NCBI RefSeq assembly: GCF_963678635.1
Contig: NC_087063.1
Coordinates: 16,373,006-16,437,005, forward strand
Reading direction: 5' to 3'
Origin: Symsagittifera roscoffensis
Lineage: Eukaryota > Xenacoelomorpha > Acoela > Convolutidae
Length of the DNA: 64,000 bases
Numbering within the stretch: the stretch's first letter is position 1; every line of letters starts with the position of its first letter. The position numbers and the translations under genes are program-made. The notes below the pieces were generated by a model, which saw only the letters and a list, made by a program, of their open reading frames with translations, was not told where the DNA came from and did not search any database. Shown here piece after piece: positions 10,852 to 20,026 of this stretch.

Positions 10852-11018
10852 AAAATTCATCAGCAAAGGATAAGTGTCGGCCAATCCGTAAGCTGATTGG
10901 GAGACGAATGTTGCAGTCGGATTTCCGTGATATTTGCGAGGCCCGAATTGGATATGTCCCGAACATATTCGAGATCACCTACTACATGAACAATGAACTG
11001 GCTGTAGGCGATCACTGG
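10852..11018 (+). CDS. Antisense cassette gene, exon 1 of those visible
   Basis: Lies inside the retroelement but on the opposite strand to gag, pol and env. It follows a good acceptor (attcatgtttcag) and reads openly from 2 nt in. It ends TGG|GTAGAT in phase 0; a second possible donor, CAT|GTGTTC at 11033, is also phase 0. The peptide includes GYVPNIFEITYYMNNEL. I do not recognise the family. The upstream exon is not defined. Its balanced codon usage and high GC contrast with the flanking T-rich introns. Confidence 0.55.
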
Positions 11019-11098
11019 GTAGATATACTTCATGTGTTCGTTAATTGGGCATTGGTTCCTTCATTTTGCTCCTTTTTAGTAGTGAATCGTTTTTATAG

Positions 11099-11292
11099 TT
11101 CCTTGGTGCCGCCGTCTTTCTCGAAGTAGACATCATGGTGTATTGGAAATATGAAGATGACGGTGCTTGGTTCCGGTACGCCTGCAGCGATGAAGTCGCT
11201 GGTTCGAGAGGGTGCATTTTCTTGCAAGCGTCATGTAAGAGAATTGGCGCTCCTTACCATGCTGAGCCCCTAATCGATGTGCCCGAAAACAG
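11099..11292 (+). CDS. Antisense cassette gene, exon 2
   Basis: Acceptor gtttttatag, then FLGAAVFLEVDIMVYWKYED and onward without stops to GAA AAC AG|GTGCGT (phase 2). The length of 194 nt (64 codons + 2) agrees with phase 0 in and phase 2 out. The preceding intron is 80 bp. The peptide is rich in aromatic residues and Cys (FRYACSDEVAGSRGCIFLQ). No known domain is recognised. Confidence 0.6.
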
Positions 11293-11377
11293 GTGCGTTA
11301 ATGGTCTTAAGCGTTTTCGTTTTGCGTGATTATCGTCTTTTTTCGTTCAAATTTTTTTTTCCATATATCTCGTTTAG

Positions 11378-11492
11378 TTCGGCTGGCAAGTTTAACGCGT
11401 CTAAAGTGGGCGGCGAGATTGAGCCCAAGGCTCGTAAAAGGCTCCGTGGTGGCCCGTTGGTCGACTATGGGTCCGCAGAGGACTCTGAGTAA
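11378..11492 (+). CDS. Antisense cassette gene, terminal exon 3
   Basis: Acceptor atctcgtttag. The first base completes the codon left by exon 2 (AG|T, Ser). The exon then encodes SAGKFNASKVGGEIEPKAR and a basic/acidic tail ending EDSE and TAA. The 85-bp intron and exact phase match are strong evidence for splicing on the plus strand. Together the three exons give about 158 codons of one protein of unknown function. Confidence 0.6.
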
Positions 11493-12485
11493 AAACTCAT
11501 TCCCGTAAATTTTCGCATATCAGGTTCAAACTGCCATTTTCATTTTATTTGTGTATAATTTAGTCTTTATGTTGCTCTAATTGCTTCGTGAGGGTTTCTA
11601 GAGCTCCCGTACGCGATCTCAGACTGTTAGGCTTGGTCTACGATAGTCAGCATGTGTGTTTTTTGCGGATATTTTTTCAAAATATGGTCATATGCATGGG
11701 AGCGGAAAAAAAAATTTTTCTTTCTCAGTTTTGTTCTAACCATGCTAGATCGACGGGGAAGGGTCGATAACCTACCGTTGTTGAAGAGTTTTTCGGCCTA
11801 AAGTTATTTTTTCGGAAGTTATCGATTTTCAAAGTCGGGGATTTTCGTGTTTTTTCCGGTTTTTCCGATATTCTGGGCATTAGGTGTTGTCAAAATTCGC
11901 TTTCCTGCACTCATTTTCGCAATGTCCGTTTGGTCGCTGTGCAGTGTGAGCGTACGGCCCCAGTAAGCGTGTCTGATTTTATTTTTAAGGACTTTACGAC
12001 TATTTTTATTCAGTCACTTTTTCTCAAATTTTCATTTTTTAGCGTTTTTATCTAGTTTTTTCCGTCTTTTTATCTCGGTGAATGTTGCTGCTGTCCCAGT
12101 AACCACCCAAGTGAACGGGGGGAGTGTATACGGGCTGCTCAGGTATTTTGTTAAGTTTTTTGCGCATCAATTCAAGATATTTTGAGAATTTTCCATAAAT
12201 TTCGCAGTAAGACGCTTTTTTCATTTATTATAACTCTTCAATGAACTGTTTGAGTGGTGGTTTTTGGAGTGATGCCATGGAGATGGTGTCATCCAATGTG
12301 CTGTAACATGATCGCTTGACCGTATACACAAAATGATTTTTACATTTTTGTTCTAGAATTCAAGAAGAGACGACTAATCATGTTCATTATTTTCATCATG
12401 GCTGTGTCGTTTTCTTCCTGAAGCCGTTCGAACTGTCTGTCTCATCATTTGTGGGGGCAGCGTAATAGACAGGTTAGGTTTAATA
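11493..12485 (+). other. Pol-env interval with further plus-strand exon-like pieces
   Basis: There is no minus-strand ORF here. On the plus strand, short exon-like islands are bounded by plausible sites: 11602-11652 (ending before GTGTGTTT), about 12055-12141 (encoding a VAAVPVTTQVNGG-type peptide, ending AG|GTATTT) and 12363-12421 (KRRLIMFIIFIMAVSFSS then stop, a membrane-tail-like end). They suggest a second antisense transcript or more exons of the cassette gene. Each is too short to prove. Confidence 0.3.
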
Positions 12486-15400
12486 TTACACGTACAGGTA
12501 GACTGTAATGTTCGTAAACAGAAAAACGTCCAATATCATCCGATAAACGTGTTCAAAATTCCGTCCGTCAAGTCCGCATCCAAGTTTCGGTAATGCTACT
12601 TGCTTAATTCCGTGACGATTAAGTTGCCTTCGCAATTGACGTAGGCTCACTGATAGATGATAATATGAGGGTGTTTCGAAATACAGTTTTTTCGTGACTA
12701 AATTGTAGATGTATCTGTCGCTAGATGGCTCAAAATATCCGATCGAGGATCCTATTTGAGGGTTTTCGATAGAGGAAAGTGATGGTTTTATTTCGGGGTA
12801 GGCCGTTACGATCTGTTTTGCTAATCCTTTGCCCATTACGAAATCACTCGATACGCAGTGTGCAATTGCGCCAGGGAATCTGAGGATATCACCACTTCCG
12901 ATGACAATGTTCGTCGGTGTTTCGATTGAATTTAGAGTAGATGGTCCTTGTCCATCCTCTGTTTGGTCATTACGGTTTTCGCTACGTCGGTGTCCTAATA
13001 ATGACTGCTTCGCACGCTTCACACTATTTTTTATCACGTTTCCTTTTTCTTCGCGATTTAAACTTAGGTTTTCGTTTGCGATAGCGGCTTGTTCTTGGAT
13101 CGACTTTTTTCGCGCCGCTGCGTTATGTCGTGACGTAAATGTGGTTGGTGCCTTTTCATGTCCTCCGAGCGTTCGCATTCCGTATCGTCGTACTATTAAC
13201 GGTGGTGGTGTGATTTCACGTTGCTGGACACGTTTATTAAATTGTACTTGTTGGGCGTGAATTCTGTCACGTGCTTCAAACGCGGCCTGTCGTTGAGGTC
13301 TCTGGTTTTCTGTTTGTATAGGCTCCTGTTCTTGGAAGAGCAAATCAAGATTGAGCGTATCATCATTGTTTGGCTGTGCATCCGGGTCTGGAAACTGGAT
13401 ATCGCGGTGTGGATCTTCATTATCGATCTGCTCGTTAGCTTCGTCTGCAGGTGGTGGTGCCACGATGGGTATCGCTGGTGCTACCACTGGGTGTGGCGCA
13501 GGAACAACTGGTGGCGGCGGTGGTGGTGGTGGTACTACAGGACCTGGTGCTGCTCCTAGTGGCACGGATAGCTGTACACTTGATGGGCCTTGAATCTGCG
13601 ACGGCTCCTCCGTTGTAGGGTTATGAAAATCTTCGAGTAATTGTGGTATGCATTCGTCAAAAAGTTCCGGTTCGCCTCGATACTTTCCCAGCGAGGGGTC
13701 TGTCATAAACGTGGTCGGGTCAAGATTGTCCAAATCATCTGGTGCTTGCTGAGGCACGATTGGTTTCAATCGAATTCGGTGAACACATTGTGTATAAATA
13801 GTTCCAACTTTTCTTATAAGATAATTCGAATTTGTCAGTACTTTTTCGACTCGATAAAGTGGTATCCAGACTTGTTTGGAATGGCTTCCGAATTCGGATT
13901 GAGTTGTCAGTTTCGGGTTAAGAAGTAAACAGAATGCGTGAAGATTGAGTGGTTGTGCTAATGCTTTTTGGTCGTAATATCCACGATAGCGTTGGTATGC
14001 ATCAATTATATTTTGTTTAGTCTCTTTGAACTTCTCTAACATTGCATCTTGCAGAGCGGTTACAAAATCTGATTCGACTGAGATTGCTTCTAGTGCTTTG
14101 GTTGAAAATCGAAGATCTAAAGGTTTGATTGGGTCTCGTCCATGGAAGATTGCACTAGGGCTACATCCAATTGATGAATAGTACGATGTATTATGAATAA
14201 ATGTTGCTAATGGAACGTACTTATGCCAATCAGACCATTGTTCGTTTGTATTGAGTTTAAGGATCCTCTTGAGTGCTCCATGGGATTTTTCAACAAGTCC
14301 AATTGTCTGTGGATGCTTTAAGGTAGCATGGCTCACTTGGATTTCCAACAGCGATGCAAGTTCGTGCATCAATTTCGACGTGAACGTTGTTCCGAGGTCT
14401 GCTAGAATTCGTTTCGGTACGTAACTATGAGTAAAGAAGATTTTGGTCAGTTCTCTTGCAACCGTATCGGCTGACACATTCGTAAGTGGCATTGCGAAAA
14501 GGTATTTAGAGAATACGTCGATTCCCGTTAGGACAAATTTATACACTGGTGACTGGAATGGTCCTACGATATCAATTTGCATCATTTCTCCTGGAAATGA
14601 CTGCAATGAAGATATCGGTTGCAACGGCGGTGTTTGGTACCTGCTCGAAGATTTTTTCAATTGTAAGCAAGTAAGACAATTCCTTATTATGTTCACGAAA
14701 AATTCTGTGAATCCTGGAAAGTAGAATCGTTTTCTAAATTCCTCCAATGTTCTTCCCATGCCAATATGTCCTCCACTAGGTGAATTGTGTAGGCGATACA
14801 CAACTTCTTGCCACAGGTGCTTCGGTAGACAGTATTGCAGGTACTTAACTTGTCCAGTGTCATTGAAAAATTTTCTATAAAGAATTGCGTCTTTGAGTTC
14901 GAGTCGGTTGATTTGTTTAGCATATTTTTTCCGTCGGCTACTAGCATACTTCAGATCTGGTATCTTGTTTTCGGTTATCCAGTTCTTGACCTCCTGAATA
15001 TCAGGGTCTTTTTCTTGCTCAAGTTTGAGATCCAGTGGTTCGCTTCTGTCACTCAAATCCGAAAATAAGTCTGCAGGGTCTGGGTAATCAATTGCTGATA
15101 TTGTTGGTCCGACTAATCGTACAAACGCTTGCGCCTCCAGTTCGTCAGAATTTTCGATTTTATTTTGTTTTAGCATGTAAGTCTCAAGAAGACCCAGCGA
15201 CTCTAATTGTTGGCGTATTTCATTGGTCATTACTACTTGGTCGGAGAATGCCTCTTTTATCTCTATCGAATTGAGTGATGCATCCGGTAATTTTGCCGTT
15301 GAATCAATATGTATTTCGCGGACCGGTATTTTATCTGTTAAGCGTAGGGAAAGAGATGCATTCGGGTCAGTCTGCATGCGTGATAAAAAGTCGGCTGCAT

Positions 15401-18134
15401 AATTTGCTTTGCCTGGTATATGTGCTATGACAATATTAAATGCTAAAACTCGATCTAGGAAGTTCCAAACTGATGGTGGTATTGATTTCGATTGAAAAAA
15501 TGACGTTAGACTTCTGTTGTCTGTCAAAACTATAACGGGTTTTGAGGCGCCCCATATGAAATGTGCAAAATGATCTAGGGCAAAATATAAGGCTAGGAAT
15601 TCTTTATAGTAAATCGAGAATTTGAGCTGTGGTTCGTTAAAAAGTCGTGATCCAAAAGAAACAGGTGCATACGTCTTTGTTTTGCCTTTATTTTCTGTAT
15701 TTACATAATCTTCGACCATGAGGACGAATCCTGTTCCATGGCAACTCGCGTCACAAAGGATCACATATTGTAAGTCAGGTTTTGGTAGTCTTAACGTTAT
15801 GGTTGTTGCTTGCAAAAGATCGTGTTTAAGAACTTCGAGACCTTTGCGATGTTCATCTAAAATTCGAAATTCAACATCTTGCTTTAGTAGCTTGTAAAAC
15901 GGTAGCAATTTATCACCAAGGCTAGGCATATAGTTCCTAAAGAACTGTACAAAGCCGATTAGTCTCTTAACTTGCTTCGCTGTTTGTGGCATTCTGATAT
16001 TACGTAGAAATTTTTGGATTTTGGTCTCTTCTGGTGAGACTCCTGCTGGTGTTACGATGTTTCCTAGAAATTTCATTTTTTGCGTACCTATTTCACATTT
16101 ACTTGGGGACAATTTGAGTCCTGATTTTCGAATACATTCAAAGATTTTTGACAAGTTCGGAATTAGTTCATCAAACGTGTGCACTGCACTTCCTATATCA
16201 TCCATGAACTGTGTACACATATCCCCTGCTAGGCATGGATCTAAGTAGTGCCGAATAAATGAACTGAAACCCGTTACTGACTTATTTAGACCTTGCGCTA
16301 GGCATTTGTATGCATAAGTTCGTGATGAAAAGTTAAATGCCAACAATTGAACCGAAATGTCATCTGCCATTTGTACACAATGGTATGCTTGTGAGCAATC
16401 AAGTTTTGTAAACAGTTTCTTTCCGGCAAAATGATTTGAAGCATCTGTCATGTTTGAAATTGGGAAGTTGGCATTTAGATAGTCATTTTTGAGCGAATGG
16501 TTTATTCTTCTTAGATCAATAAGCATGCGGAGTTTTCCTGATGGCTTTCGGTGAGCAAACAATGGGCTACTGTACTTTGATTGTGATAATGTCGTTATAA
16601 GGCCAAAGTAATGCATAAGTGCAAGTTCAATTGTTAATTCTTTTCGTAGGTGGATTGGCGTAGGCGGACCTTGTGTGTACAGAGGTCGTTGGTGTTCCGG
16701 TGTTAGTTTGATTTGCAATTCCGAGTTGTATCCGACATCAAATCGATGTTTGGCAAATATATCCGAGTATTTAACAAGTAAATGTTCCACTTGTGACCTT
16801 TGCTCATTTGTCAACACGGAATTTTCCCAATTGAATTGATCTAGAAATGTCAATCTATCATGGTCACTTGATTTCGGTTCACAAAGTTCAAGATTCTTAA
16901 AATGGAGGATCTGGTCATAGATCTCCCGTTGAATTGGGGTAAGAATGTTAGGGTTTTCACACGTTTCCGGTGTCGGGAACCAAAATTTTTCATACTCTGG
17001 CTTTGGTTTGATAGGTTTCACGTCATTTGATTTATTCACTTGAATGAGCTGATTGATTTCATGTTTCACATTTTCCGGGTTGGTCATTTTTGCTAAAGCC
17101 AACGTTTGTGGGTCAATTGGGATGATATTTTTCATGTCTGTTGATGTTAAGATCGAAAAATTTGCGATTGTGCTCTTGTTCGGCAAAGTTATTACATGAT
17201 CGGTTACATTAAGTGCTGAAATATACAGTTTGCTATCATCTGTAGTCTCACTGATTGATGACATTAGCGCAATATTGGATTCGTCTTCAAATTCGGGGAC
17301 TGGTACAACTGTTCCGATAGTATTTTTAATGTCGATCTCGGTAAAACACTCTAAAAGCACCGTTTTCTGCGGCGGAATAACGTATTTCTTCGAAAGGATT
17401 ACTGGTACTCGGAGCGCTTGTTTTTTATGTCGTTTAGAACTTGGGGTTTTGATTTCATTTATTTGAATTGTTACATCGGGAAATTTCAAAAGATCATATT
17501 TCGGACAAATTTGTACGTCGTGTTTTTTATAAAAACAGTTTCCTAGTATCATTGAATTCGCTGTTGGTAACACAAGGAAAATTTCCGTGAACGTTTTTGC
17601 TGCAATTTTGAAACATATTGTTGCTTCGATCTCTATTGGTACAAGTTGACCTCCGGCCATTCGTACTCGTTTCAATTTCGGCTTTTGTGTCACTATTTCT
17701 TGATATAAGAATTTATCCGTTTTAAGGTCGTTGAAATTTGTCTGTGATATAACATTTGCACACGCTCCTGTATCGACCAGGGCGCGCCTAAAGGTTTTGG
17801 GTGCGAATTGAAGTTTGACATAAGAAAGTGTTTTGTCGCTTTCCGGTATAACAGCATATAAATCAAGTATTTCGTGTGGAAATGCATTTGATAGCTTTTT
17901 ATTGGAATTACTATTTTCGGCTTCATTTTTCCCCAATTTATTCAATCGTGAACGTTTTGAGGTTTTTATGTTTTTTCGGCGTCTTTTCGGTTTAGCGTTA
18001 GGTGTTTTTTGCTTGGTATCGTTTATTTCGGTTTTTCGTTCTGACTCTTGACTCGGTGGCGCTATTAGTTTTTTGACTGATTTTGGAATGGGAAGGATTG
18101 TCCCCTTCCTTGAGGTTTTGGTCTCATATAACAT
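12486..18134 (-). CDS. pol: Pol polyprotein: protease, RT, RNase H, integrase, macrodomain
   Basis: An uninterrupted 1882-codon frame, entered in practice by -1 frameshift from gag. Domains in order: aspartic protease with DTGA (residues 121-124); RT ~485-700 with FTKLDCSQAY and the catalytic box FMDD (643-646) in place of YxDD; RNase H ~790-915 with D795, E846, D872 and D915; integrase zinc finger H1116-x6-H1123-x29-C1153-x2-C1156; catalytic D1188, D1246, E1282 with the canonical 35-residue spacing. A Pro-rich linker follows, and then an extra C-terminal macrodomain. All catalytic residues are present, so the enzyme set looks intact. The RT-RNase H-IN order places it in the Ty3/gypsy group. 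Confidence 0.95.
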   Translation of the reverse strand: MLYETKTSRKGTILPIPKSVKKLIAPPSQESERKTEINDTKQKTPNAKPKRRRKNIKTSKRSRLNKLGKNEAENSNSNKKLSNAFPHEILDLYAVIPESDKTLSYVKLQFAPKTFRRALVDTGACANVISQTNFNDLKTDKFLYQEIVTQKPKLKRVRMAGGQLVPIEIEATICFKIAAKTFTEIFLVLPTANSMILGNCFYKKHDVQICPKYDLLKFPDVTIQINEIKTPSSKRHKKQALRVPVILSKKYVIPPQKTVLLECFTEIDIKNTIGTVVPVPEFEDESNIALMSSISETTDDSKLYISALNVTDHVITLPNKSTIANFSILTSTDMKNIIPIDPQTLALAKMTNPENVKHEINQLIQVNKSNDVKPIKPKPEYEKFWFPTPETCENPNILTPIQREIYDQILHFKNLELCEPKSSDHDRLTFLDQFNWENSVLTNEQRSQVEHLLVKYSDIFAKHRFDVGYNSELQIKLTPEHQRPLYTQGPPTPIHLRKELTIELALMHYFGLITTLSQSKYSSPLFAHRKPSGKLRMLIDLRRINHSLKNDYLNANFPISNMTDASNHFAGKKLFTKLDCSQAYHCVQMADDISVQLLAFNFSSRTYAYKCLAQGLNKSVTGFSSFIRHYLDPCLAGDMCTQFMDDIGSAVHTFDELIPNLSKIFECIRKSGLKLSPSKCEIGTQKMKFLGNIVTPAGVSPEETKIQKFLRNIRMPQTAKQVKRLIGFVQFFRNYMPSLGDKLLPFYKLLKQDVEFRILDEHRKGLEVLKHDLLQATTITLRLPKPDLQYVILCDASCHGTGFVLMVEDYVNTENKGKTKTYAPVSFGSRLFNEPQLKFSIYYKEFLALYFALDHFAHFIWGASKPVIVLTDNRSLTSFFQSKSIPPSVWNFLDRVLAFNIVIAHIPGKANYAADFLSRMQTDPNASLSLRLTDKIPVREIHIDSTAKLPDASLNSIEIKEAFSDQVVMTNEIRQQLESLGLLETYMLKQNKIENSDELEAQAFVRLVGPTISAIDYPDPADLFSDLSDRSEPLDLKLEQEKDPDIQEVKNWITENKIPDLKYASSRRKKYAKQINRLELKDAILYRKFFNDTGQVKYLQYCLPKHLWQEVVYRLHNSPSGGHIGMGRTLEEFRKRFYFPGFTEFFVNIIRNCLTCLQLKKSSSRYQTPPLQPISSLQSFPGEMMQIDIVGPFQSPVYKFVLTGIDVFSKYLFAMPLTNVSADTVARELTKIFFTHSYVPKRILADLGTTFTSKLMHELASLLEIQVSHATLKHPQTIGLVEKSHGALKRILKLNTNEQWSDWHKYVPLATFIHNTSYYSSIGCSPSAIFHGRDPIKPLDLRFSTKALEAISVESDFVTALQDAMLEKFKETKQNIIDAYQRYRGYYDQKALAQPLNLHAFCLLLNPKLTTQSEFGSHSKQVWIPLYRVEKVLTNSNYLIRKVGTIYTQCVHRIRLKPIVPQQAPDDLDNLDPTTFMTDPSLGKYRGEPELFDECIPQLLEDFHNPTTEEPSQIQGPSSVQLSVPLGAAPGPVVPPPPPPPPVVPAPHPVVAPAIPIVAPPPADEANEQIDNEDPHRDIQFPDPDAQPNNDDTLNLDLLFQEQEPIQTENQRPQRQAAFEARDRIHAQQVQFNKRVQQREITPPPLIVRRYGMRTLGGHEKAPTTFTSRHNAAARKKSIQEQAAIANENLSLNREEKGNVIKNSVKRAKQSLLGHRRSENRNDQTEDGQGPSTLNSIETPTNIVIGSGDILRFPGAIAHCVSSDFVMGKGLAKQIVTAYPEIKPSLSSIENPQIGSSIGYFEPSSDRYIYNLVTKKLYFETPSYYHLSVSLRQLRRQLNRHGIKQVALPKLGCGLDGRNFEHVYRMILDVFLFTNITVYLYV
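12489..12908 (-). CDS. C-terminal TARG1/OARD1-like macrodomain within pol
   Basis: Residues ~1743-1882 of pol. The fold signature starts IVIGSGDILRFPGAIAHCVS, continues with DFVMGKGLA, then YIYNLVTKK, and ends with LPKLGCGLDG and a terminal strand ITVYLYV. This matches the TARG1/OARD1 class of macrodomains, ADP-ribose binders that hydrolyse ADP-ribosyl esters. The Lys in LVTKK (1815/1816) and the Asp in GCGLD (1856) align with the two catalytic residues known for that class, so activity is plausible. It is fused in frame with no stop between integrase and macrodomain. Its role in the element (countering or reading host ADP-ribosylation) is inference. Confidence 0.88.
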
Positions 18135-19468
18135 TGACTGGCGGTATGGTTAGGGTAACCACATGTATCGCAGAGCACAGGGATTGATCGAATTACGGGC
18201 ATATACGGGCCGTTTGGGGCTTGAATGTCAACGTTTGTTGCTTGCTGTTGGTTGACTGACTGCTGTTGGAAGTGGTTCGATTGTGGGTACTGGTTCTGGT
18301 AGTTCTGATTCTGGTAATTCTGATTCTGGTAATTCTGATTCTGGTAATTCGATGGTCTCCTAGGCCATTGCTGCTGATTCCCAGGGGGGAATGGGTAAGG
18401 ACTTCGGAAGTTTCCTCCTCTTCCTTGGTATCCGGATCTGAAGTTGTTTTGATAAAGGTACTGACCTCTAAAGTTATTATTCCCTCTGCTGTAATGATTT
18501 CTGGGTGAGTATTCGTTCGTGTATTGTCCGGAGTAGGGTTGTCTCGGCTGGTAACCTCTACCTCCTCCACGAAATCCTCGTTGGAAACCACTATTATTAT
18601 TGTTTGGGAAACGATTCTGCTGATGCTGCTGTTCTTGTTGTTGTTGTTGCGTTTGCTGATTTGTTGATCGCTGTGCGGATGTCGATGCTTCTTGACGATC
18701 TCTATCGTTCATTTGAGTTCGAATTTCGTTCACTTGCTTCTCCATAGCTTCTTGCGTCGCAGTAAGCTTCGATAAGGCGCTGATAAGATTATCAGACACA
18801 GTCTCACTTATTTCGTTAAATCCATCCTCTGGATAATCTTCTTTTCTGCACATATCTCGGATGACCAGCTGTCTCCTTGCATACATACAAAGGTCTTGTA
18901 CCGTGTTACCCGCAGGCTGTTCCATGAGCTTTGCACGAAGCCATCCAGGCATAGCTTTTACAAACAGTCTTCGAATTTGTGCGTCTCGATAATCCCTTAC
19001 TGCGTCCAACCGTTCTTGACGATGTGCAGTTTCTCTGGCATGTCGTGCTGCTTCTAATGCGGCATTGACAGCTGCTGCATCAATTGGGTCAGGAATTGGT
19101 ATTTCTGGCGTTGGGTACGCTTTTTGCGCTTTTTTCTGTAAGGTCACCAAGAAGTTTTCTGGCGTATCCTTCTTTAAGTCGCATTTTTGCTGTTCCAATT
19201 TCAATACATGGACTTCTTGGAGTTGCGGATTACTGAAATGATCGCGCAACGCTGTTAAGCTGTCGACTACGTTTGCTCTAGTCGCATCTGGTAATGTCTG
19301 GTAGAAACGAAGTGCATTATCACGCAAGTGGAGTTGTAGAAAATTCGCTTGTTGAGCCGGTAATACGCCTGCGACTCCGATGAATCCGTTGAAGAGTTGT
19401 TCGAATTGTGAAAAATCTTCGGTATCCGTCCCTCCGTACGGGTTAACTGAGATTTGAGCGTGCGCCAT
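18065..19468 (-). CDS. gag: Gag-like protein with CCHC zinc knuckle
   Basis: 467 residues starting at an ATG 541 nt inside the 5' LTR boundary. The N-terminal ~250 residues are helical and capsid-like, with features of Ty3/gypsy retrotransposon gag (FEQLFNGFIG, LRFYQTLPDATR). A Gln-rich stretch (~270-290), an RGG/Tyr/Asn-rich region and about four NQNYQ repeats follow (15-bp DNA repeats at about 18293-18350). A CCHC knuckle lies near the end (C433-x2-C436-x4-H441-x4-C446), for nucleic-acid binding. The low-complexity RGG/Asn region is compatible with RNA condensation. The ORF overlaps pol by 70 nt. Confidence 0.93.
   Translation of the reverse strand: MAHAQISVNPYGGTDTEDFSQFEQLFNGFIGVAGVLPAQQANFLQLHLRDNALRFYQTLPDATRANVVDSLTALRDHFSNPQLQEVHVLKLEQQKCDLKKDTPENFLVTLQKKAQKAYPTPEIPIPDPIDAAAVNAALEAARHARETAHRQERLDAVRDYRDAQIRRLFVKAMPGWLRAKLMEQPAGNTVQDLCMYARRQLVIRDMCRKEDYPEDGFNEISETVSDNLISALSKLTATQEAMEKQVNEIRTQMNDRDRQEASTSAQRSTNQQTQQQQQEQQHQQNRFPNNNNSGFQRGFRGGGRGYQPRQPYSGQYTNEYSPRNHYSRGNNNFRGQYLYQNNFRSGYQGRGGNFRSPYPFPPGNQQQWPRRPSNYQNQNYQNQNYQNQNYQNQYPQSNHFQQQSVNQQQATNVDIQAPNGPYMPVIRSIPVLCDTCGYPNHTASQCYMRPKPQGRGQSFPFQNQSKN
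18068..18074 (-). promoter_or_regulatory. A AAA AAC slippery heptamer for -1 frameshifting
   Basis: In gag frame the message reads TCA AAA AAC TAA. The canonical X XXY YYZ heptamer A AAA AAC therefore sits directly before the gag stop. Slipping back one base enters the pol frame, which is open from 18149. A downstream pseudoknot was not evaluated. Confidence 0.85.
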
Positions 19469-20008
19469 TTACAGTTTTATGATTTTCAGTCTGTTTTCAG
19501 TTAGGTTTGAACAATTTATAAAATTTATATGAACGAACTGGGTTGGTTTTATCACGAAAAAGCTGATATTTTAGCACAGCGCGGTTAAAATTGTTAGTAA
19601 GGCTAATTCAATGCTAATGCTGATTTCGATTTTAGAGTTTTCCGTCTTTAAGCTTCAATCTACTGCATTTACGCTCCTCCAATTTTCAATGATTTCCAAT
19701 GATCATGATTGATTTCAATGTTTTTTGATTTGAGCGCACACCAATTTAATACTTCTCACTAATATATAGCACAAGAGTCTTAATAGTTTGACCTACAAGT
19801 TTGTAGAGACGAAAGTTCTCGAGTTTTCCAGTTACTTCACTTGAATGTAGTTTCCTCAATTGACAGAATCACAAAACACTCATTAGTAAGTTCACATTTC
19901 TGATTTGACACAGTTGCTGCGCTTGATCTACTGTTTCAGCTCGCCCTCAAGATGTCGTCTAGCTGGATTTCGTCTAGCTGGATGAGTGGAGATTGTCACT
20001 GTACTGTC
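19469..20008 (-). other. Untranslated leader of the retroelement
   Basis: 540 nt between the primer site and gag ATG with no ORF of note. It should contain the packaging signal and any splice donor for env. None is identifiable by eye. Confidence 0.6.
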
Positions 20009-20026
20009 GTTCGCGAACTATCACCA
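20009..20026 (-). promoter_or_regulatory. Primer-binding site
   Basis: Directly abuts the 5' LTR. In element orientation it reads TGGTGATAGTTCGCGAAC, beginning with the TGG complementary to a tRNA 3' CCA. I cannot name the tRNA. The site contains the palindrome TTCGCGAA. Confidence 0.7.

Noticed and set aside
11378-11492. Ubiquitin-like LRGG tail in the antisense cassette gene
   Set aside because: The RLRGG motif is followed by 14 more residues and the rest of the protein has no ubiquitin fold pattern; probably chance.
13196-13593. Gly-rich and Trp/Tyr-rich plus-strand frames
   Set aside because: They are complements of the Pro-rich linker of pol (poly-Pro codons read as Gly or Trp).
18193-18591. 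Thr/Arg-rich minus-strand frame overlapping gag
   Set aside because: It is an alternative frame of the gag low-complexity repeat region, not an independent gene.
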